Below are positions 12,633 to 23,320 of a stretch of DNA of 64,000 nt, in pieces. The DNA comes from Staphylococcus pettenkoferi (lineage in GTDB: Bacteria; Bacillota; Bacilli; Staphylococcales; Staphylococcaceae). The notes beneath the pieces were generated by a model. That model was not told where the DNA came from. It saw only the letters and a program-made list of their open reading frames with translations, and ran no database searches. Every line of letters starts with the position of its first letter. The first letter of the stretch is position 1. The DNA is taken from NCBI RefSeq assembly GCF_026659735.1, contig NZ_JANSKK010000014.1, positions 31,069 through 95,068 on the forward strand, given 5' to 3'. The position numbers were made by a program, and so were the translations under genes.

Positions 12633-13772
12633 TTAACGAAATGGTTCCGGTTTCGTCTTTGATAAGCCTAAATAATACTTAATATGTCCTACTATTCTTT
12701 CCGAAGCATGACCATCGCCATATGGATTGGTTGCCTCGCTCATAGCACGATATACAGCTTCGTTAGTAAGTAATTCATGTGTTGCTTCATAGATATTCTC
12801 AGTTTCAGTTCCTACTACTTTTAAAGTACCTGCTTCAACACCTTCAGGACGCTCAGTAGCATCTCTCAAGACGAGAACAGGCTTCCCTAGTGAAGGTGCC
12901 TCTTCTTGCACACCGCCTGAGTCAGTAAGAATAAGATGTGCTTGTTGCGCAAAGTTGTGAAAGTCAACAACCTCTAAAGGTTCAATTAATTCTATTCGAT
13001 CATGGTGACCTAAATATTTGTCTGCCAACTCACGCACTTTTGGATTTTTATGCACAGGATAGACGACAGTTACATCAGAATGATCATCAACGATGTTTTT
13101 AACTGCCTGAAAGATATTGCGCATAGGTTCACCGATATTCTCACGTCGATGAGCAGTTAATAAGATGACGCGTTGATCAGGATGTCGATTCATCACTGTA
13201 GATTCATAGTCATCACGTACTGTATAAGCCATCGCATCAATAGCTGTGTTACCTGTGATAACGATAGACGATTCAGGCTTGCGCTCTGCTCGAAGATTCT
13301 CTGCTGCTGTTAACGTAGGAGCAAAGTTCAAGTCTGCCATCACGCCAACCATCTGTCTATTCATCTCTTCTGGAAACGGAGCATATTTATCCCACGTTCT
13401 TAAGCCCGCTTCTACATGACCAATAGAAACCTGATTATATAAAGCTGCGAGACTGCCTGCAAAGGTCGACATCGTATCGCCATGTACGAGTATCATATCT
13501 GGTCTCACTTCTTTAATGACATCATCAAGTTGCGTCAAGATACGTGAGGTCACTTCAGTAAGTGACTGCCCTTGTTTCATGATGTTCAGATCGTAATCCG
13601 GTTCAATATGAAAGCTGTGCAATACAGAATCTAACATTTCACGATGTTGCGCAGTTACGACAACTATGGGCTCAAGCATTTCCTCTTTCTTTAAAGCTTG
13701 AATCAGAGGTGCCATCTTTATAGCCTCTGGTCTTGTGCCAAACACCGTCATTATCTTCTTCATCGACGCCAC
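12633..13772 (-). CDS. mnaA: UDP-N-acetylglucosamine 2-epimerase (non-hydrolysing)
   Basis: A 379-residue GT-B fold enzyme that interconverts UDP-GlcNAc and UDP-ManNAc, the precursor for the linkage unit of wall teichoic acid. Motifs are VFGTRPEAIKMAPL at the N-terminus, VHGDTMST, GHVEAGLRTWDKYAPFPEEMNR (in part), LTAHRRENIGEPM and LTDSGGVQEEAPSLGKPVL (in part). The start MASMKKIMTVFGTRP may be two or three residues long; ATG at 13763 (MKKIM) is an alternative. It follows upp with a 12-base gap, so the two are probably one transcript. Confidence 0.95.
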   Translation of the reverse strand: MASMKKIMTVFGTRPEAIKMAPLIQALKKEEMLEPIVVVTAQHREMLDSVLHSFHIEPDYDLNIMKQGQSLTEVTSRILTQLDDVIKEVRPDMILVHGDTMSTFAGSLAALYNQVSIGHVEAGLRTWDKYAPFPEEMNRQMVGVMADLNFAPTLTAAENLRAERKPESSIVITGNTAIDAMAYTVRDDYESTVMNRHPDQRVILLTAHRRENIGEPMRNIFQAVKNIVDDHSDVTVVYPVHKNPKVRELADKYLGHHDRIELIEPLEVVDFHNFAQQAHLILTDSGGVQEEAPSLGKPVLVLRDATERPEGVEAGTLKVVGTETENIYEATHELLTNEAVYRAMSEATNPYGDGHASERIVGHIKYYLGLSKTKPEPFR

Positions 13773-13784
13773 TCCTAAGCTTGA

Positions 13785-14414
13785 CTATTTCGTACCGAAT
13801 AATCGGTCACCGGCATCACCAAGACCCGGAATAATGTACGCATTCTCATCTAATTTCTCGTCTAACGCTGCGATGTAGATGTCAACATCTTCGTGTGCCT
13901 CTTTCAATTTCTCTACACCCTCAGGCGCAGCAATGAGACACATAAAGCGAATATGTTTCGCCCCTCTTTTCTTCAATGAATGAATCGCTTCAATTGCTGA
14001 AGCTCCAGTAGCTAACATAGGGTCAATAACAATAATTTCACGATCTTCAATATCTAGTGGGAGTTTCACAAAGTATTCCACTGCTTCCAACGTTTCAGGA
14101 TCGCGATATAAACCTACATGTCCTACTTTAGCTGCAGGCACTAAGTTGAGGATCCCTTGCGTCATGCCAAGACCTGCTCTCAATATAGGGATAAACGCAA
14201 GTTTCTTACCTGATAGACGTTTCGCAGTAGTTCGTGTCACTGGTGTATCGATTTCAACATCTTGTAACTCGAGGTTACGTGTTACTTCGTATGCCATAAG
14301 CATACCTACTTCGTCTACAAGCTCTCTAAATCCTTTCGTACCAGTGTTCACATCTCGAATATAACTTAATTTATGTTGAATCAACGGATGATCAAATACA
14401 TGTACTTTCCCCAT
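13785..14414 (-). CDS. upp: Uracil phosphoribosyltransferase
   Basis: The 209-residue salvage enzyme makes UMP from uracil and PRPP. The PRPP-binding loop [16 protein letters not shown] and the uracil-binding C-terminus [15 protein letters not shown] are intact. The start [16 protein letters not shown] is the standard family N-terminus, with SD TTGGAGGAAC. It lies between glyA and mnaA on the same strand. Confidence 0.97.
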   Translation of the reverse strand: MGKVHVFDHPLIQHKLSYIRDVNTGTKGFRELVDEVGMLMAYEVTRNLELQDVEIDTPVTRTTAKRLSGKKLAFIPILRAGLGMTQGILNLVPAAKVGHVGLYRDPETLEAVEYFVKLPLDIEDREIIVIDPMLATGASAIEAIHSLKKRGAKHIRFMCLIAAPEGVEKLKEAHEDVDIYIAALDEKLDENAYIIPGLGDAGDRLFGTK

Positions 14415-14432
14415 GGTTATGTTCCTCCAATA

Positions 14433-15671
14433 TTAATTATATAGTGGGTACTTAGAGGTTAGTGTACGCACACGTTCTTTCCCTTCTTTAAGTACTTGTT
14501 CATTCTCTGGGTCTTTCAAGACTAAGCTCATGATTTTAGCCACTTCTTTAAAAGCCGCTTCGTCAAAACCACGCGTGGTCGCTGCCGGTGTACCTAGACG
14601 TAAGCCACTTGTCACGAAAGGCTTTTCCTCATCAAATGGGATTGTATTCTTGTTGCAAGTAATACCGATATCGTCTAAGACTTCTTCAGCAATTTTACCA
14701 GTGATGCCTACTGAACTTTTAACATCTACACAGACGAGATGATTGTCTGTACCACCTGAAACGATACGGAAACCTTCTTCTTGAAGCGTTTCTGCCAAGA
14801 CACGTGCATTAGCGATAACTTGAGCTTGGTAGTCTTTAAAGTCAGGCTGTAATGCTTCACCTAATGCGACAGCTTTAGCTGCAATGACGTGTTCTAATGG
14901 TCCACCTTGGATACCTGGGAAGATCTTCTTATCTACCGCTTTCTTGTGCTCTTCTTTGCAGAGAATCATTCCCCCGCGAGGCCCTCGCAATGTCTTATGC
15001 GTCGTTGTCGTCACGAAATCTGCATATTCTACAGGGTTAGGATGTAGACCTGCTGCGACTAAACCAGCAATATGTGCCATGTCCACCATCAATTTCGCTC
15101 CAACTTCATCCGCAATTGCTTTAAAGCGTTTAAAATCAATTTGACGTGAGTACGCTGAAGCGCCAGCTACGATAAGTTTCGGTTGATGTTTCTGCGCTAA
15201 GCGTTGCACTTCGTCATAATCAATCTTCTCAGTTTCTTTATCTACGCCATACTCGATAAAATTATAGAACTGCCCGCTAAAGTTCACTGGCGCACCATGT
15301 GTAAGGTGTCCGCCTTGACTTAAATTCATGCCTAATACAGTATCTCCATGTTCTAATGCTACAAGGTAAACGGCCATATTCGCTTGAGACCCAGAATGAG
15401 GTTGTACGTTTGCGTGTTCAGCGCCAAATAGCTCTTTCGCACGCGCGATAGCTAGGCGTTCAGAGACATCAACGTAGCTACATCCTCCATAGTAGCGACG
15501 GCCTGGATACCCTTCAGCATATTTATTCGTTAATACTGAACCTTGTGCCTCCATTACCGCTTCTGAGACAAAGTTTTCTGAAGCAATAAGTTCAATATTA
15601 TTATTCTGACGATTGAATTCGTTCTGAATTGCGTCATAGATTTCTTGATCTTGTTTCTGAATGAATGACAT
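14433..15671 (-). CDS. glyA: Serine hydroxymethyltransferase
   Basis: A 412-residue PLP enzyme that converts serine and tetrahydrofolate to glycine and 5,10-methylene-THF. The PLP lysine lies in [16 protein letters not shown]. Family motifs [20 protein letters not shown] and [14 protein letters not shown] are near the N-terminus. Twenty bases separate it from ywlG upstream and 18 from upp downstream, which suggests a ywlG-glyA-upp operon. Confidence 0.98.
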   Translation of the reverse strand: MSFIQKQDQEIYDAIQNEFNRQNNNIELIASENFVSEAVMEAQGSVLTNKYAEGYPGRRYYGGCSYVDVSERLAIARAKELFGAEHANVQPHSGSQANMAVYLVALEHGDTVLGMNLSQGGHLTHGAPVNFSGQFYNFIEYGVDKETEKIDYDEVQRLAQKHQPKLIVAGASAYSRQIDFKRFKAIADEVGAKLMVDMAHIAGLVAAGLHPNPVEYADFVTTTTHKTLRGPRGGMILCKEEHKKAVDKKIFPGIQGGPLEHVIAAKAVALGEALQPDFKDYQAQVIANARVLAETLQEEGFRIVSGGTDNHLVCVDVKSSVGITGKIAEEVLDDIGITCNKNTIPFDEEKPFVTSGLRLGTPAATTRGFDEAAFKEVAKIMSLVLKDPENEQVLKEGKERVRTLTSKYPLYN

Positions 15672-15691
15672 AAGATAACCCCTTTTCTGTA

Positions 15692-16216
15692 TTAGTCGTA
15701 TTTCGCACGCTCGCCACCTATCTTCTTAGGTCTTGAGGACGCGATAGTGACAACTGCTTCCCCTATTTGTTTAACTGATGTACGAATTGGAATAGCAACG
15801 TGTTTCAAGTGCATACCAATCAATGTCTGTCCGATATCAATACCTTTAGGTACTGTGATAGATTCCACGACTATCGGATCTTTCATATGTTGATAAGCAT
15901 ATGTTGCGAGACTGCCTCCTGCATGTACATCTGGAACGACTGTCACTTCTTCCATCGTGTATGGATCGTAATCAGCTCGCTCTATGGTGATCGCTCGGTT
16001 AATATGTTCACAACCTTGATAGACGAAATGCACTCCCGTTTCTTTCTCGATTTGTTGAAAATGCTCAAATAACGTTTCAGCAATGTCCATCGAACCCACT
16101 GAACCAATGCGTTCACCGATCACTTCAGATGTCGAACAACCGATGACACATAATTCGCCTTTACGGAAGAATTGTTGTGCTTTGAGTTCGTCTAGTAATT
16201 GTTGTAAATTTTCCAC
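15692..16216 (-). CDS. ywlG: UPF0340/DUF436 family protein YwlG
   Basis: A 174-residue protein of unknown function, conserved beside glyA in Bacillales. Family landmarks are [50 protein letters not shown] and [15 protein letters not shown] chose the GTG at 16216 (VENLQQLL) because GAGGTG lies 5 bases upstream and because it gives the 174-residue family length. The in-frame ATG at 16291 would add 25 residues without family support. Confidence 0.87.
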   Translation of the reverse strand: MENLQQLLDELKAQQFFRKGELCVIGCSTSEVIGERIGSVGSMDIAETLFEHFQQIEKETGVHFVYQGCEHINRAITIERADYDPYTMEEVTVVPDVHAGGSLATYAYQHMKDPIVVESITVPKGIDIGQTLIGMHLKHVAIPIRTSVKQIGEAVVTIASSRPKKIGGERAKYD

Positions 16217-16608
16217 ACTCCCACCTCTTTCTTTTGAAGATTGGAGACAAGCGTTCGCATTCGGCGTCGAATGATGCTGTCGTTTGCTCATTTACCTGAA
16301 GTAAAATCGCGGCTCTCCATCATGTCTTCTCCTTGTATGGCAAACGCTTTCGCTCAATCTTCTGCTCGATTTGAAGGGCAAGCGTAGGCAATCGAGTTTA
16401 AAAGTTGTTACTCACATATTTTAGTGAAACAACACCACTTTTTATTAAAATTAATGCCACACGCTCCACCATCGTTCATCGTCAATCGCAATAAATAATA
16501 ATAAACAGACTCATAGCATGGTGCTATACAACTTCAATTATAACGTATTTGTTGGTCGTCTCATACTATAAATATATGTGTCACACATTTCATACTTTCT
16601 TCTCAGCT
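16217..16608. other. Non-coding stretch between ywlG and ptpB
   Basis: This 392-base stretch has no open frame with a ribosome binding site. A short perfect hairpin ATAGCA-TGG-TGCTAT lies at 16513-16527. It must hold the start of the ywlG-glyA transcript if ptpB does not read through. I see no strong promoter. Confidence 0.5.
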
Positions 16609-17037
16609 TTACTGCTCATTGCTAAACTTTTTACTTAATAGACGAACCGCATGGTCAATCTGCTCAAACGTCTCCTTATAAGTCGCTTTACTACCACCAA
16701 TTGGATCGGTAATATCCCCTTCTAGACCAACATATTCATTAAGCGTAAAGACATGACGTGCCTCTGGATTCATCGCCTGAATAATCTGTTGATGTTCACG
16801 CGTCATCGTCAGAATTAAATCCGCTTCCTTAACGCCATCCCCTAGTGACTGGGCAGAACAAGGTTCAGGATAGCCTTTCGATTTGAGAATATCTATGCTA
16901 TGCGCGGAGACTGGGGCGCCATCCATCGCAAAGATACCTCGTGATTCGCTTTCTACATCCGGCATATAATGTTGCGCGCTACTCTCTGCTAGTGGACTTC
17001 GACAAGTATTCCCCGTACACACGAAGATTATTTTCAT
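16609..17037 (-). CDS. ptpB: Low molecular weight protein phosphatase (PtpB/YwlE type)
   Basis: A 142-residue phosphatase with the P-loop VCTGNTCRSPLAES (nucleophile Cys7, Arg13) and the general acid Asp in DITDPIGGS. The CTGNTCRS loop with Thr at the YwlE position matches the protein-arginine phosphatase branch, so arginine-phosphate rather than tyrosine-phosphate may be the substrate; sequence alone does not prove it. The start overlaps the stop of the Sua5 gene by four bases (ATGA), showing co-translation. Confidence 0.9.
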   Translation of the reverse strand: MKIIFVCTGNTCRSPLAESSAQHYMPDVESESRGIFAMDGAPVSAHSIDILKSKGYPEPCSAQSLGDGVKEADLILTMTREHQQIIQAMNPEARHVFTLNEYVGLEGDITDPIGGSKATYKETFEQIDHAVRLLSKKFSNEQ

Positions 17038-18065
17038 AACTCATCCCCCGTAACTACTTCTTGATTCGCAGCTTTCATTAAACGATTCATATACGCTTCC
17101 GCTTTCGACTGATGAGTAAAACCATAAATATACGCACACGTAATTTCAGCTTCCGTATCTAAGTCATGTAGGATGCGATATAGATTATGGTTAGCCGTTT
17201 TTACATCTTCTTCATTGTCACACAGTGAGATAAAATGCCCGTTGTTTGGCACCCATTGTTGAAGACTTTTCGGAACGACAAATGCAGTATGCTGCCAATC
17301 TTTATCATTTGAGATAGTGTGATTTAATTCAGTTAACACGGTTACCGGCGTATCTGGCGCGTAATGCTTATATTTCATACCCGGCGCAATAGGTTTTCCA
17401 TCTTTCAAACCACTTTTACCCTCTACACTGTGTGGTAATACAGCTTCAATCATCTCTTTCGTAACCGCTCCAGGTCGTGCAATTTGGAACGGATATGTCG
17501 TACAATCTAAGACCGTACTCTCAAGTCCTTCTTCACTTTGATCGCCATTCACTATGCCAGCGACACGACCGTTCAAATCGGCGAACGCGTGCTGAAACAT
17601 AGTAGGTGACGGTCGACCGCTTAAATTGGCGCTTGGTGCCGCAATAGGTAAATTGACATACTGCAGTATACGACGTCCTACAGGATGACTTGGCATTCTT
17701 ACCGCGATAGAATTTAAGCCACCTGTCACTCGTTCACAAAGATATCCTGCTTTCAACGGTAAAATAAAAGATATAGGTCCAGGCCAGAAAGCACGCATCA
17801 GCTCACGAACTTGTGGAGACACTTCCTCAACGAAATCATCGAGTTGCGTCATGCTATAAATATGCACGATTAACGGATTATCTGAAGGTCGTCCTTTCGC
17901 TTCATAAATTCGTTTTACCGCTGCGTCACTACACGCGTTGCCACCAAGACCATAGACCGTTTCAGTAGGAATAACGACAAGTTCTGACGCTTCAAACTGT
18001 TTTTTAATGTCATTTAAATCTTGTTCAGAAATGTGATCGCGCATATGCCAAACTTTCGTTTCCAT
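17034..18065 (-). CDS. sua5: L-threonylcarbamoyladenylate synthase (Sua5/YwlC)
   Basis: A 343-residue enzyme that makes threonylcarbamoyl-AMP from Thr, bicarbonate and ATP for the t6A37 modification of tRNAs reading ANN codons. The YrdC domain (about residues 10-195) has VVIPTETVYGLGGNA, EAKGRPSDNPLIVHI and PIAAPSANLSGRPSPT. The C-terminal Sua5 domain follows after PGMKYKHYAPDTPV. SD AAGGAGGG is present. It is coupled to ptpB and lies downstream of prmC behind a terminator. Confidence 0.95.
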   Translation of the reverse strand: METKVWHMRDHISEQDLNDIKKQFEASELVVIPTETVYGLGGNACSDAAVKRIYEAKGRPSDNPLIVHIYSMTQLDDFVEEVSPQVRELMRAFWPGPISFILPLKAGYLCERVTGGLNSIAVRMPSHPVGRRILQYVNLPIAAPSANLSGRPSPTMFQHAFADLNGRVAGIVNGDQSEEGLESTVLDCTTYPFQIARPGAVTKEMIEAVLPHSVEGKSGLKDGKPIAPGMKYKHYAPDTPVTVLTELNHTISNDKDWQHTAFVVPKSLQQWVPNNGHFISLCDNEEDVKTANHNLYRILHDLDTEAEITCAYIYGFTHQSKAEAYMNRLMKAANQEVVTGDEL

Positions 18066-18118
18066 CCGACTTCCCTCCTTTGATAAAGTGTATTATCGTT
18101 ATCGCTAAACTGTATAAA

Positions 18119-18182
18119 AAAAGAAGGTGTGAGCGAGCATAACTTTAGCTTTCGACTAAAGCACGCTCTTCTCACCCCCTTA
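18119..18182 (-). terminator. Terminator 3' of prmC
   Basis: A long imperfect hairpin with inner stem CTTTAG/CTAAAG (loop CTTTCGA) and outer GTGAG.../...CTCAC pairing. On the minus strand it runs into CTTCTTTTTTTATAC, a good U-run. It separates tdk-prfA-prmC from sua5-ptpB. Confidence 0.75.
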
Positions 18183-18237
18183 TACTCAAGTATTTTAATT
18201 TGAGTCACTTCTAACTATTGTCATGTCTTTAACGCAA

Positions 18238-19086
18238 TTACGATTCTGACGTCCATACAAACGACGCTATACGCTCATTACTATTGATATCTTGAACGAC
18301 GTCAACATTGAGCCATGGGTATAATGCATGAATCAATTGTGTAATACGTTCACCTTGTTGGTAACCTATTTCAAAGGTGACTACTGCCTCTGGATTTAGC
18401 ACTTGAGGTAGTTCTTTTAAGATTTTATGATAAATCGCTAAACCTCGATCTTCTGCAAATAACGCTACCTGTGGCTCATAACGTTTTACAGACTCACCCA
18501 TCACCTCAAGCTCATCTTCACTGATATAGGGTGGATTTGAAATTAACCCATCTACTTTAATCCCTTGCTCTATCAATGGTTCAAGTGTGTTTCCTTCAAG
18601 AAATTCAATATCTACCTCGTGTTCAGCAGCATTAGCACGAGCGACTTGCAACGCCTCTTCCGAAATATCCGTAGCGAGGACTTCAGCTGATGGCGTAATA
18701 TGCTTAATCATAATTGGCAAGTTGCCACTGCCTGTGCCTATATCGACTACTCGCGCGTGAGGACGAAGTTGCTTCACAAAGTGCAACATGACTTCCTCTG
18801 TTTCCGGACGAGGGATGAGACAAGACGGATTCACCTTGAACCGTTCCCCATAAAAGTACTGATAGCCGAGGATGTATTGAACAGGTTCACCTTCGAGTAG
18901 ACGCTGCATACCTAGTTTAAACTGTTGAACTTCAGCTTCTGTCATCTTGTCGTCTTTCTTCATTATAAAATCATGTCGACGCCAATCTAATAACTCGAAA
19001 AAGAGCCATTCGACACTTGTAGGTTCAATACCGTCCCTCTCTGCCTCGCTTCGTGCTTGTCGCAGTACTTCACTATAGCTCGCCAT
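18238..19086 (-). CDS. prmC: Peptide chain release factor N5-glutamine methyltransferase
   Basis: A 282-residue SAM-dependent methyltransferase that modifies the Gln of the GGQ motif in RF1 and RF2. The SAM-binding motif [13 protein letters not shown] (about residue 115) and the catalytic [10 protein letters not shown] are intact. The N-terminal helical domain is family-like. It overlaps the 3' end of its substrate gene prfA by 14 bases, an arrangement widespread in bacteria. Confidence 0.96.
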   Translation of the reverse strand: MASYSEVLRQARSEAERDGIEPTSVEWLFFELLDWRRHDFIMKKDDKMTEAEVQQFKLGMQRLLEGEPVQYILGYQYFYGERFKVNPSCLIPRPETEEVMLHFVKQLRPHARVVDIGTGSGNLPIMIKHITPSAEVLATDISEEALQVARANAAEHEVDIEFLEGNTLEPLIEQGIKVDGLISNPPYISEDELEVMGESVKRYEPQVALFAEDRGLAIYHKILKELPQVLNPEAVVTFEIGYQQGERITQLIHALYPWLNVDVVQDINSNERIASFVWTSES

Positions 19087-20152
19087 TATTAAGTTCTTTC
19101 AATTTCTCTGTTTGTTCAGAAAGTGTAAGCGCATCGATAATTTCATCGAGTTTACCTTCAACGATTTGGTCTAATTTCTGAATCGTTAAACCGATACGAT
19201 GGTCTGTCACACGATTTTGTGGGTAGTTATACGTTCTGATACGTTCTGAACGATCGCCTGTCCCTACTGCTGACTTACGTTCAGACGCGTATTTCTCTTC
19301 TTCTTCTTGAACTTTCATATCGTAGACACGTGCTTTTAAGACTTTCATCGCTTTCTCACGGTTTTTAATTTGAGATTTTTCATCTTGAGAAGTTACAACT
19401 GTACCTGTTGGTGTGTGCGTAATACGTACAGCTGAGTCAGTTGTATTAACGTGCTGACCACCTGCACCACTAGAACGATACGTATCAATTTTAATATCTT
19501 CATTTCGGATTTCGACCTCTACGTCTTCAGCTTCCGGCAGTACCGCCACAGTCGCTGTAGAGGTATGGATACGGCCGCCTGATTCTGTCTCAGGTACGCG
19601 TTGAACACGGTGTGCCCCGTTCTCATATTTCAATTTAGAATAAGCGCCTTGCCCTTGAATCATGAAACTTACTTCTTTGTAGCCACCGTGGTCACTGGCA
19701 TTCGCCTCAACGATATCTGTCTTGTAACCTAAAGTTTCACTGTAACGTGAGTACATTCTCAATAAGTCGCCGGCAAAGATAGCTGCTTCGTCCCCACCAG
19801 CCGCAGCACGGATCTCAACGATAACGTTCTTGTCGTCATTTGGATCTTTAGGGATAAGTAAAAATTTCAACTGTTCTTCAAGTTCAGGGACTTGAGGTTT
19901 CAAATCGCTCGCTTCTTCTTTAAGCATATCGATTTCGTCTTTGTCTTTCGTCTCTCTTAACATTTCATCAATATCAGCTAAATCTTCTTTAACTTGTTTA
20001 TATTCTCGATACACATCGACCGTCTTCTGCAGGTCTGCCTGTTCTTTAGAATAAGCACGGAGCTTATCAGAATCATTGACAACTTCTGGGTCACTCAATA
20101 GTTCGTTTAATTGTTCATATCTTTCTTCAACAATATCTAATTGATCAAACAC
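19073..20152 (-). CDS. prfA: Peptide chain release factor 1
   Basis: The 359-residue RF1 reads UAA and UAG and triggers peptidyl-tRNA hydrolysis. The GGQ loop is in [19 protein letters not shown]. The N-terminal coiled-coil domain starts [15 protein letters not shown], as in Bacillales RF1. Its start directly follows the stop of tdk. Confidence 0.97.
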   Translation of the reverse strand: MFDQLDIVEERYEQLNELLSDPEVVNDSDKLRAYSKEQADLQKTVDVYREYKQVKEDLADIDEMLRETKDKDEIDMLKEEASDLKPQVPELEEQLKFLLIPKDPNDDKNVIVEIRAAAGGDEAAIFAGDLLRMYSRYSETLGYKTDIVEANASDHGGYKEVSFMIQGQGAYSKLKYENGAHRVQRVPETESGGRIHTSTATVAVLPEAEDVEVEIRNEDIKIDTYRSSGAGGQHVNTTDSAVRITHTPTGTVVTSQDEKSQIKNREKAMKVLKARVYDMKVQEEEEKYASERKSAVGTGDRSERIRTYNYPQNRVTDHRIGLTIQKLDQIVEGKLDEIIDALTLSEQTEKLKELNNGEL

Positions 20153-20758
20153 TTAAAGTTCCTCCTTCTCTTTCTTGTCATCACTTGGTGCCACGATATG
20201 ATGAGCACGACATCGCGGTTCGTAACTTTCATTAGCACCAACTAATATCACAGGGTCATCTACTTTCGCCGGTTTACCGTCAATCAGACGTTGCGTGCGA
20301 CTTGAAGACGAACCACAAACTGCACACACTGCTTGAAGTTTAATGATAATCTCACTTACAGCAAGCATTGCAGGCATGGGTTCAAACGGCTGACCTCGGA
20401 AGTCCATGTCGAGCCCTGCTGTCACAACACGATGACCTTGATCAGCGAGTTGTTCTGCTATATGTACAATTTCAGCGTCGAAGAACTGCACTTCATCAAT
20501 GCCAATCACATCGACATCTGATAAATCAAATTTAAGAATTTCGGCAGCGGTAGTAATATTGTATGCCTCTATCGCGTTACCGTTGTGGGACACAATCTTA
20601 TCTTTGTCATATCGATCATCAATCGCAGGCTTAAACACAATCACTTTCTGTTTCGCGTAAAGACCTCTGCGCAATCGTCGAATCAACTCTTCAGATTTCC
20701 CACTAAACATGCTTCCTGTAATACACTCTATCCAGCCAGAGTGATAAGTTTCGTACAT
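20153..20758 (-). CDS. tdk: Thymidine kinase
   Basis: A 201-residue type II thymidine kinase that phosphorylates thymidine to dTMP for salvage. It has Walker [15 protein letters not shown], the DEVQFFD segment, [13 protein letters not shown] and the zinc-binding [14 protein letters not shown]...CRAHH. An upstream ATG adds nine residues, but MYETYHSGW is the conserved N-terminus and AAGGTGG lies eight bases before it, so I start at 20758. The two duplicated hairpin repeats lie in the upstream gap. Confidence 0.95.
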   Translation of the reverse strand: MYETYHSGWIECITGSMFSGKSEELIRRLRRGLYAKQKVIVFKPAIDDRYDKDKIVSHNGNAIEAYNITTAAEILKFDLSDVDVIGIDEVQFFDAEIVHIAEQLADQGHRVVTAGLDMDFRGQPFEPMPAMLAVSEIIIKLQAVCAVCGSSSSRTQRLIDGKPAKVDDPVILVGANESYEPRCRAHHIVAPSDDKKEKEEL

Positions 20759-20808
20759 GATGTGATCCACCTTTTTTAAAAACATAATCGGTTCATTATA
20801 TCATAGGA

Positions 20809-20843
20809 GCAAGACAGAAATCTATTTGATTTCGTCGTCTTGC
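20809..20843. repeat. Intergenic hairpin repeat, copy 1
   Basis: The unit GCAAGACAGAAATCTATTTG... ends in TCGTCTTGCCC, with arms GCAAGAC (20809-20815) and GTCTTGC (20837-20843). It resembles the short 'GACAGAAAT...TTTCGTCGTC' hairpins scattered between staphylococcal genes. A related copy follows 160 bases on. Confidence 0.65.
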
Positions 20844-20967
20844 CCTCGCAAGGCTGACTAGCATGGTCAATAGCGCTTATGCCATTGAGCATGCAGACAG
20901 CTACTGCGTCATTTATTTAAATAGAACTGACAGGTCTCTACGTCTGGTTCATCGTTAATAAATTATT

Positions 20968-21003
20968 AAGACAGAAATTTATTTGATTTCATTATCTTGC
21001 CCC
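20968..21003. repeat. Intergenic hairpin repeat, copy 2 (degenerate)
   Basis: AAGACAGAAATTTATTTGAT...CTTGCCC is a diverged copy of the unit at 20809-20843. Most bases align, but the arm pairing is weakened. The two copies and the DNA between them fill the 398-base gap between tdk and rpmE2; no ORF is supported there. Confidence 0.6.
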
Positions 21004-21110
21004 ACGAGTGAGCTTTTTTACTTTAAAATTAATTACACTAAATTTTAATTCTAGAAGCATTTTCTCAAATATGCCTCTGAGTCTTTTGAAGTTAACCCAC
21101 TCTATAAACA

Positions 21111-21146
21111 GAAAAAAGCATCCCCATACACGGATGAGAATGCTTG
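21111..21146 (-). terminator. Terminator 3' of rpmE2
   Basis: On the minus strand CATCC-GTGTATG-GGATG pairs, flanked by a partial AAGCAT/ATGCTT extension, and is followed by CTTTTTTCTG. It lies just after the rpmE2 stop. Confidence 0.75.
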
Positions 21147-21156
21147 AATGTTAGAA

Positions 21157-21417
21157 TTAATTGTTGTTGTTTGATTTGAAACCAAATTTCTTGTTGAAAC
21201 GTTCCACACGACCATCCGCAGCTGCGAATTTTTGACGTCCTGTGTAGAATGGGTGTGAATCTGATGAAACGTCTAAACGAATTACTGGGTATTCGTTGCC
21301 GTCTTCCCATTCCATAGTTTCTGATGATGTTTTAGTAGAACCACTTAAGAATTTGTAGTTAGTTGTAGTATCTAAAAAGATAACTTTGTGGTAATCTGGA
21401 TGGATTCCTTGTTTCAT
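21157..21417 (-). CDS. rpmE2: 50S ribosomal protein L31 type B
   Basis: An 86-residue ribosomal protein starting [17 protein letters not shown], with [21 protein letters not shown] in the middle. The CxxC zinc ligands of the type A protein are absent, which defines the zinc-independent B form. SD AAGGAGCTG precedes the ATG. No Zur-like palindrome is visible in the 166-base gap to rho. Confidence 0.97.
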   Translation of the reverse strand: MKQGIHPDYHKVIFLDTTTNYKFLSGSTKTSSETMEWEDGNEYPVIRLDVSSDSHPFYTGRQKFAAADGRVERFNKKFGFKSNNNN

Positions 21418-21583
21418 TATTTTCAGCTCCTTTGCCCTGAACCATCTGGAACAGAGTTATTTATGAGTTTTTAACCAATACTAAATCATTATAAGTGCTA
21501 TGTGCGTAAAACGCAACCCCTTGAGGTAGAACTCTTCATTCTTTCTCTCTTAAAATAAAACGCTTGGCATCAGCACAGTTTCA

Positions 21584-22900
21584 CTAAATAATTGGCTTAC
21601 CGGTCTTCGTACTTTCTTTCGCTGCTTCTTGTAATTGGATAAAGAATTCATGGTTGTTATCAGTGCGTTTTAACTTGCGGATAAAACGCTCTGTGAAATC
21701 GAGTGAATCTGTAAACATGTTGCGTAACTGCCATAGAGATTCAAGCTCTTTGCGAGAAATGAGTAATTCCTCTTTACGGGTAGAACTGCGACCGATATCA
21801 ATTGCTGGGAAGACACGACGCTCAGCAAGTTTACGATCAAGATGGAGTTCCATGTTACCTGTACCTTTGAACTCTTCGTAAATCATGTCATCCATACGTG
21901 AACCTGTGTCGACAAGTGCAGTAGCAAGAATCGTTAAACTGCCACCTGCTTCGATATTACGCGCCGCGCCGAAGAAAGCTTTCGGTTTGTGTAATGAAGC
22001 AGGATCAAGCCCACCTGATAAAGTACGACCACTTGGAGGAATAACCAAGTTGTACGCACGTGCAAGACGTGTGATAGAGTCCATAAGGATAATTACGTCT
22101 TTGCCTATTTCGACGAGACGTTTTGCACGTTCTAATAATAACTCCGCCACTTTCACGTGATGTTGTGGGGGTTCGTCGAAAGTAGAATGTACAACTTCTG
22201 CACTTTCAACAGAACGCTCAATATCTGTAACCTCTTCTGGTCGCTCACCTACGAGTAAGACGAAAAGTTCTGCATCAGGTTTGTTCTCAGCCATCGCATT
22301 AGCGATTTCTTTCAAGAGCGATGTCTTACCTGCTTTCGGTGGCGCAACGATAAGACCACGTTGCCCTAAACCGATCGGTGTGATCAAATCCATGATACGT
22401 GTTGAATAATTTGTAGGCGTTGTTTCAAGCATAATGCGTTCTTCAGGATAAAGAGGTGTGAGCGCTTGGAAGTGAGGCCGTTTCTTAACTTCTTCCGCAT
22501 TCTCGTCATTGACGAAGTCGACTTGGAGTAAACCGTAGTATTTCTCATTGTCTTTCGGCTTTCGCACTTTTCCTGTGACCTTGTCGCCACGTTTAATCTC
22601 AAAGCGACGAATTTGACTTGCGGAAATGTAAATATCCTTCTCACCTTTGGAGTAGTTGACTGTTCTCAAGAATCCGTAGCCATCTGGTTGTATATCATCG
22701 AGAATCCCTTCCATGTAGTAATTCCCGTCTTTTTCCATTTGTGCTTCCATAATCGCAAGCACTAATTCTTTTTTATTTAATTTACTATAATTGGATAGCT
22801 TTAAATTTTTAGCTTTTTGAGTGAGCTCTTTAGTAGTGTTGTGTTTATATAATTCGTGGAACGATTCATATTGAGGAGATGTACGTTCTTTTTCAGGCAT
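21584..22900 (-). CDS. rho: Transcription termination factor Rho
   Basis: A 438-residue hexameric RNA helicase that ends transcription and suppresses antisense transcription. It has the N-terminal RNA-binding cold-shock-like region (YYMEGILDDIQPDGYGFLR, in part), Walker A APPKAGKTSLL, Walker B DVIILMDSITRLARAYN, and the R-loop region near PASLHKPKAFFGAAR. Its length is typical of Bacillales Rho without the long N-terminal insertion. Confidence 0.97.
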   Translation of the reverse strand: MPEKERTSPQYESFHELYKHNTTKELTQKAKNLKLSNYSKLNKKELVLAIMEAQMEKDGNYYMEGILDDIQPDGYGFLRTVNYSKGEKDIYISASQIRRFEIKRGDKVTGKVRKPKDNEKYYGLLQVDFVNDENAEEVKKRPHFQALTPLYPEERIMLETTPTNYSTRIMDLITPIGLGQRGLIVAPPKAGKTSLLKEIANAMAENKPDAELFVLLVGERPEEVTDIERSVESAEVVHSTFDEPPQHHVKVAELLLERAKRLVEIGKDVIILMDSITRLARAYNLVIPPSGRTLSGGLDPASLHKPKAFFGAARNIEAGGSLTILATALVDTGSRMDDMIYEEFKGTGNMELHLDRKLAERRVFPAIDIGRSSTRKEELLISRKELESLWQLRNMFTDSLDFTERFIRKLKRTDNNHEFFIQLQEAAKESTKTGKPII

Positions 22901-23264
22901 AATCTTGCACCCATTTCATTTAAATTTAGTTAACAAGATTGATTGTTATATAACATTCTGGCATATCATCCAATAAGTCGAAGAGCACCTTATAAGATGA
23001 TGAGATAAGATATGTATAATTAAGCTGTATAACGTACAATTTACACGCGTTCTCGGTGCACTATCGTCTGAGTTGAATCGCAGTCCTATATTCAGTAATA
23101 GGTGACTACCAATTTCTTAAATTATATAATCTTCTCAATCTTATTACCTTAATTACTATAGCAAAATTTATCCGCAAATACAAAAACATTCTTGTTATGA
23201 CTATGACTTTTAAAAATGAGAATCATCTAGTCTCTCATACCATCAACTCACTCCTTTGAATTGC
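22901..23264. other. Non-coding gap upstream of rho
   Basis: AT-rich DNA between rho and the aldA terminator. It probably carries the rho promoter and leader. No ORF with SD, no clear palindromic operator and no confident promoter are seen. Confidence 0.5.
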
Positions 23265-23303
23265 AAAAAAAGCCCGTTCAAAGCGTGTGCCTTGAACGAG
23301 CTT
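23265..23303 (-). terminator. Terminator 3' of the aldehyde dehydrogenase gene
   Basis: On the minus strand AGCTCGTTCAA pairs with TTGAACGGGCT (one G-T pair) and is followed by a run of T (TTTTTTTGC). Confidence 0.9.
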
Positions 23304-23320
23304 GAAATCCTCTTCATCTA

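Noticed and set aside
21092..21310. 72-residue minus-strand ORF overlapping rpmE2
   Set aside because: A shadow of rpmE2 in another frame; it crosses the rpmE2 terminator.
21418..21583. Zur box upstream of rpmE2
   Set aside because: No TAATNATTA-type palindrome is visible, and type B L31 need not be Zur-controlled.
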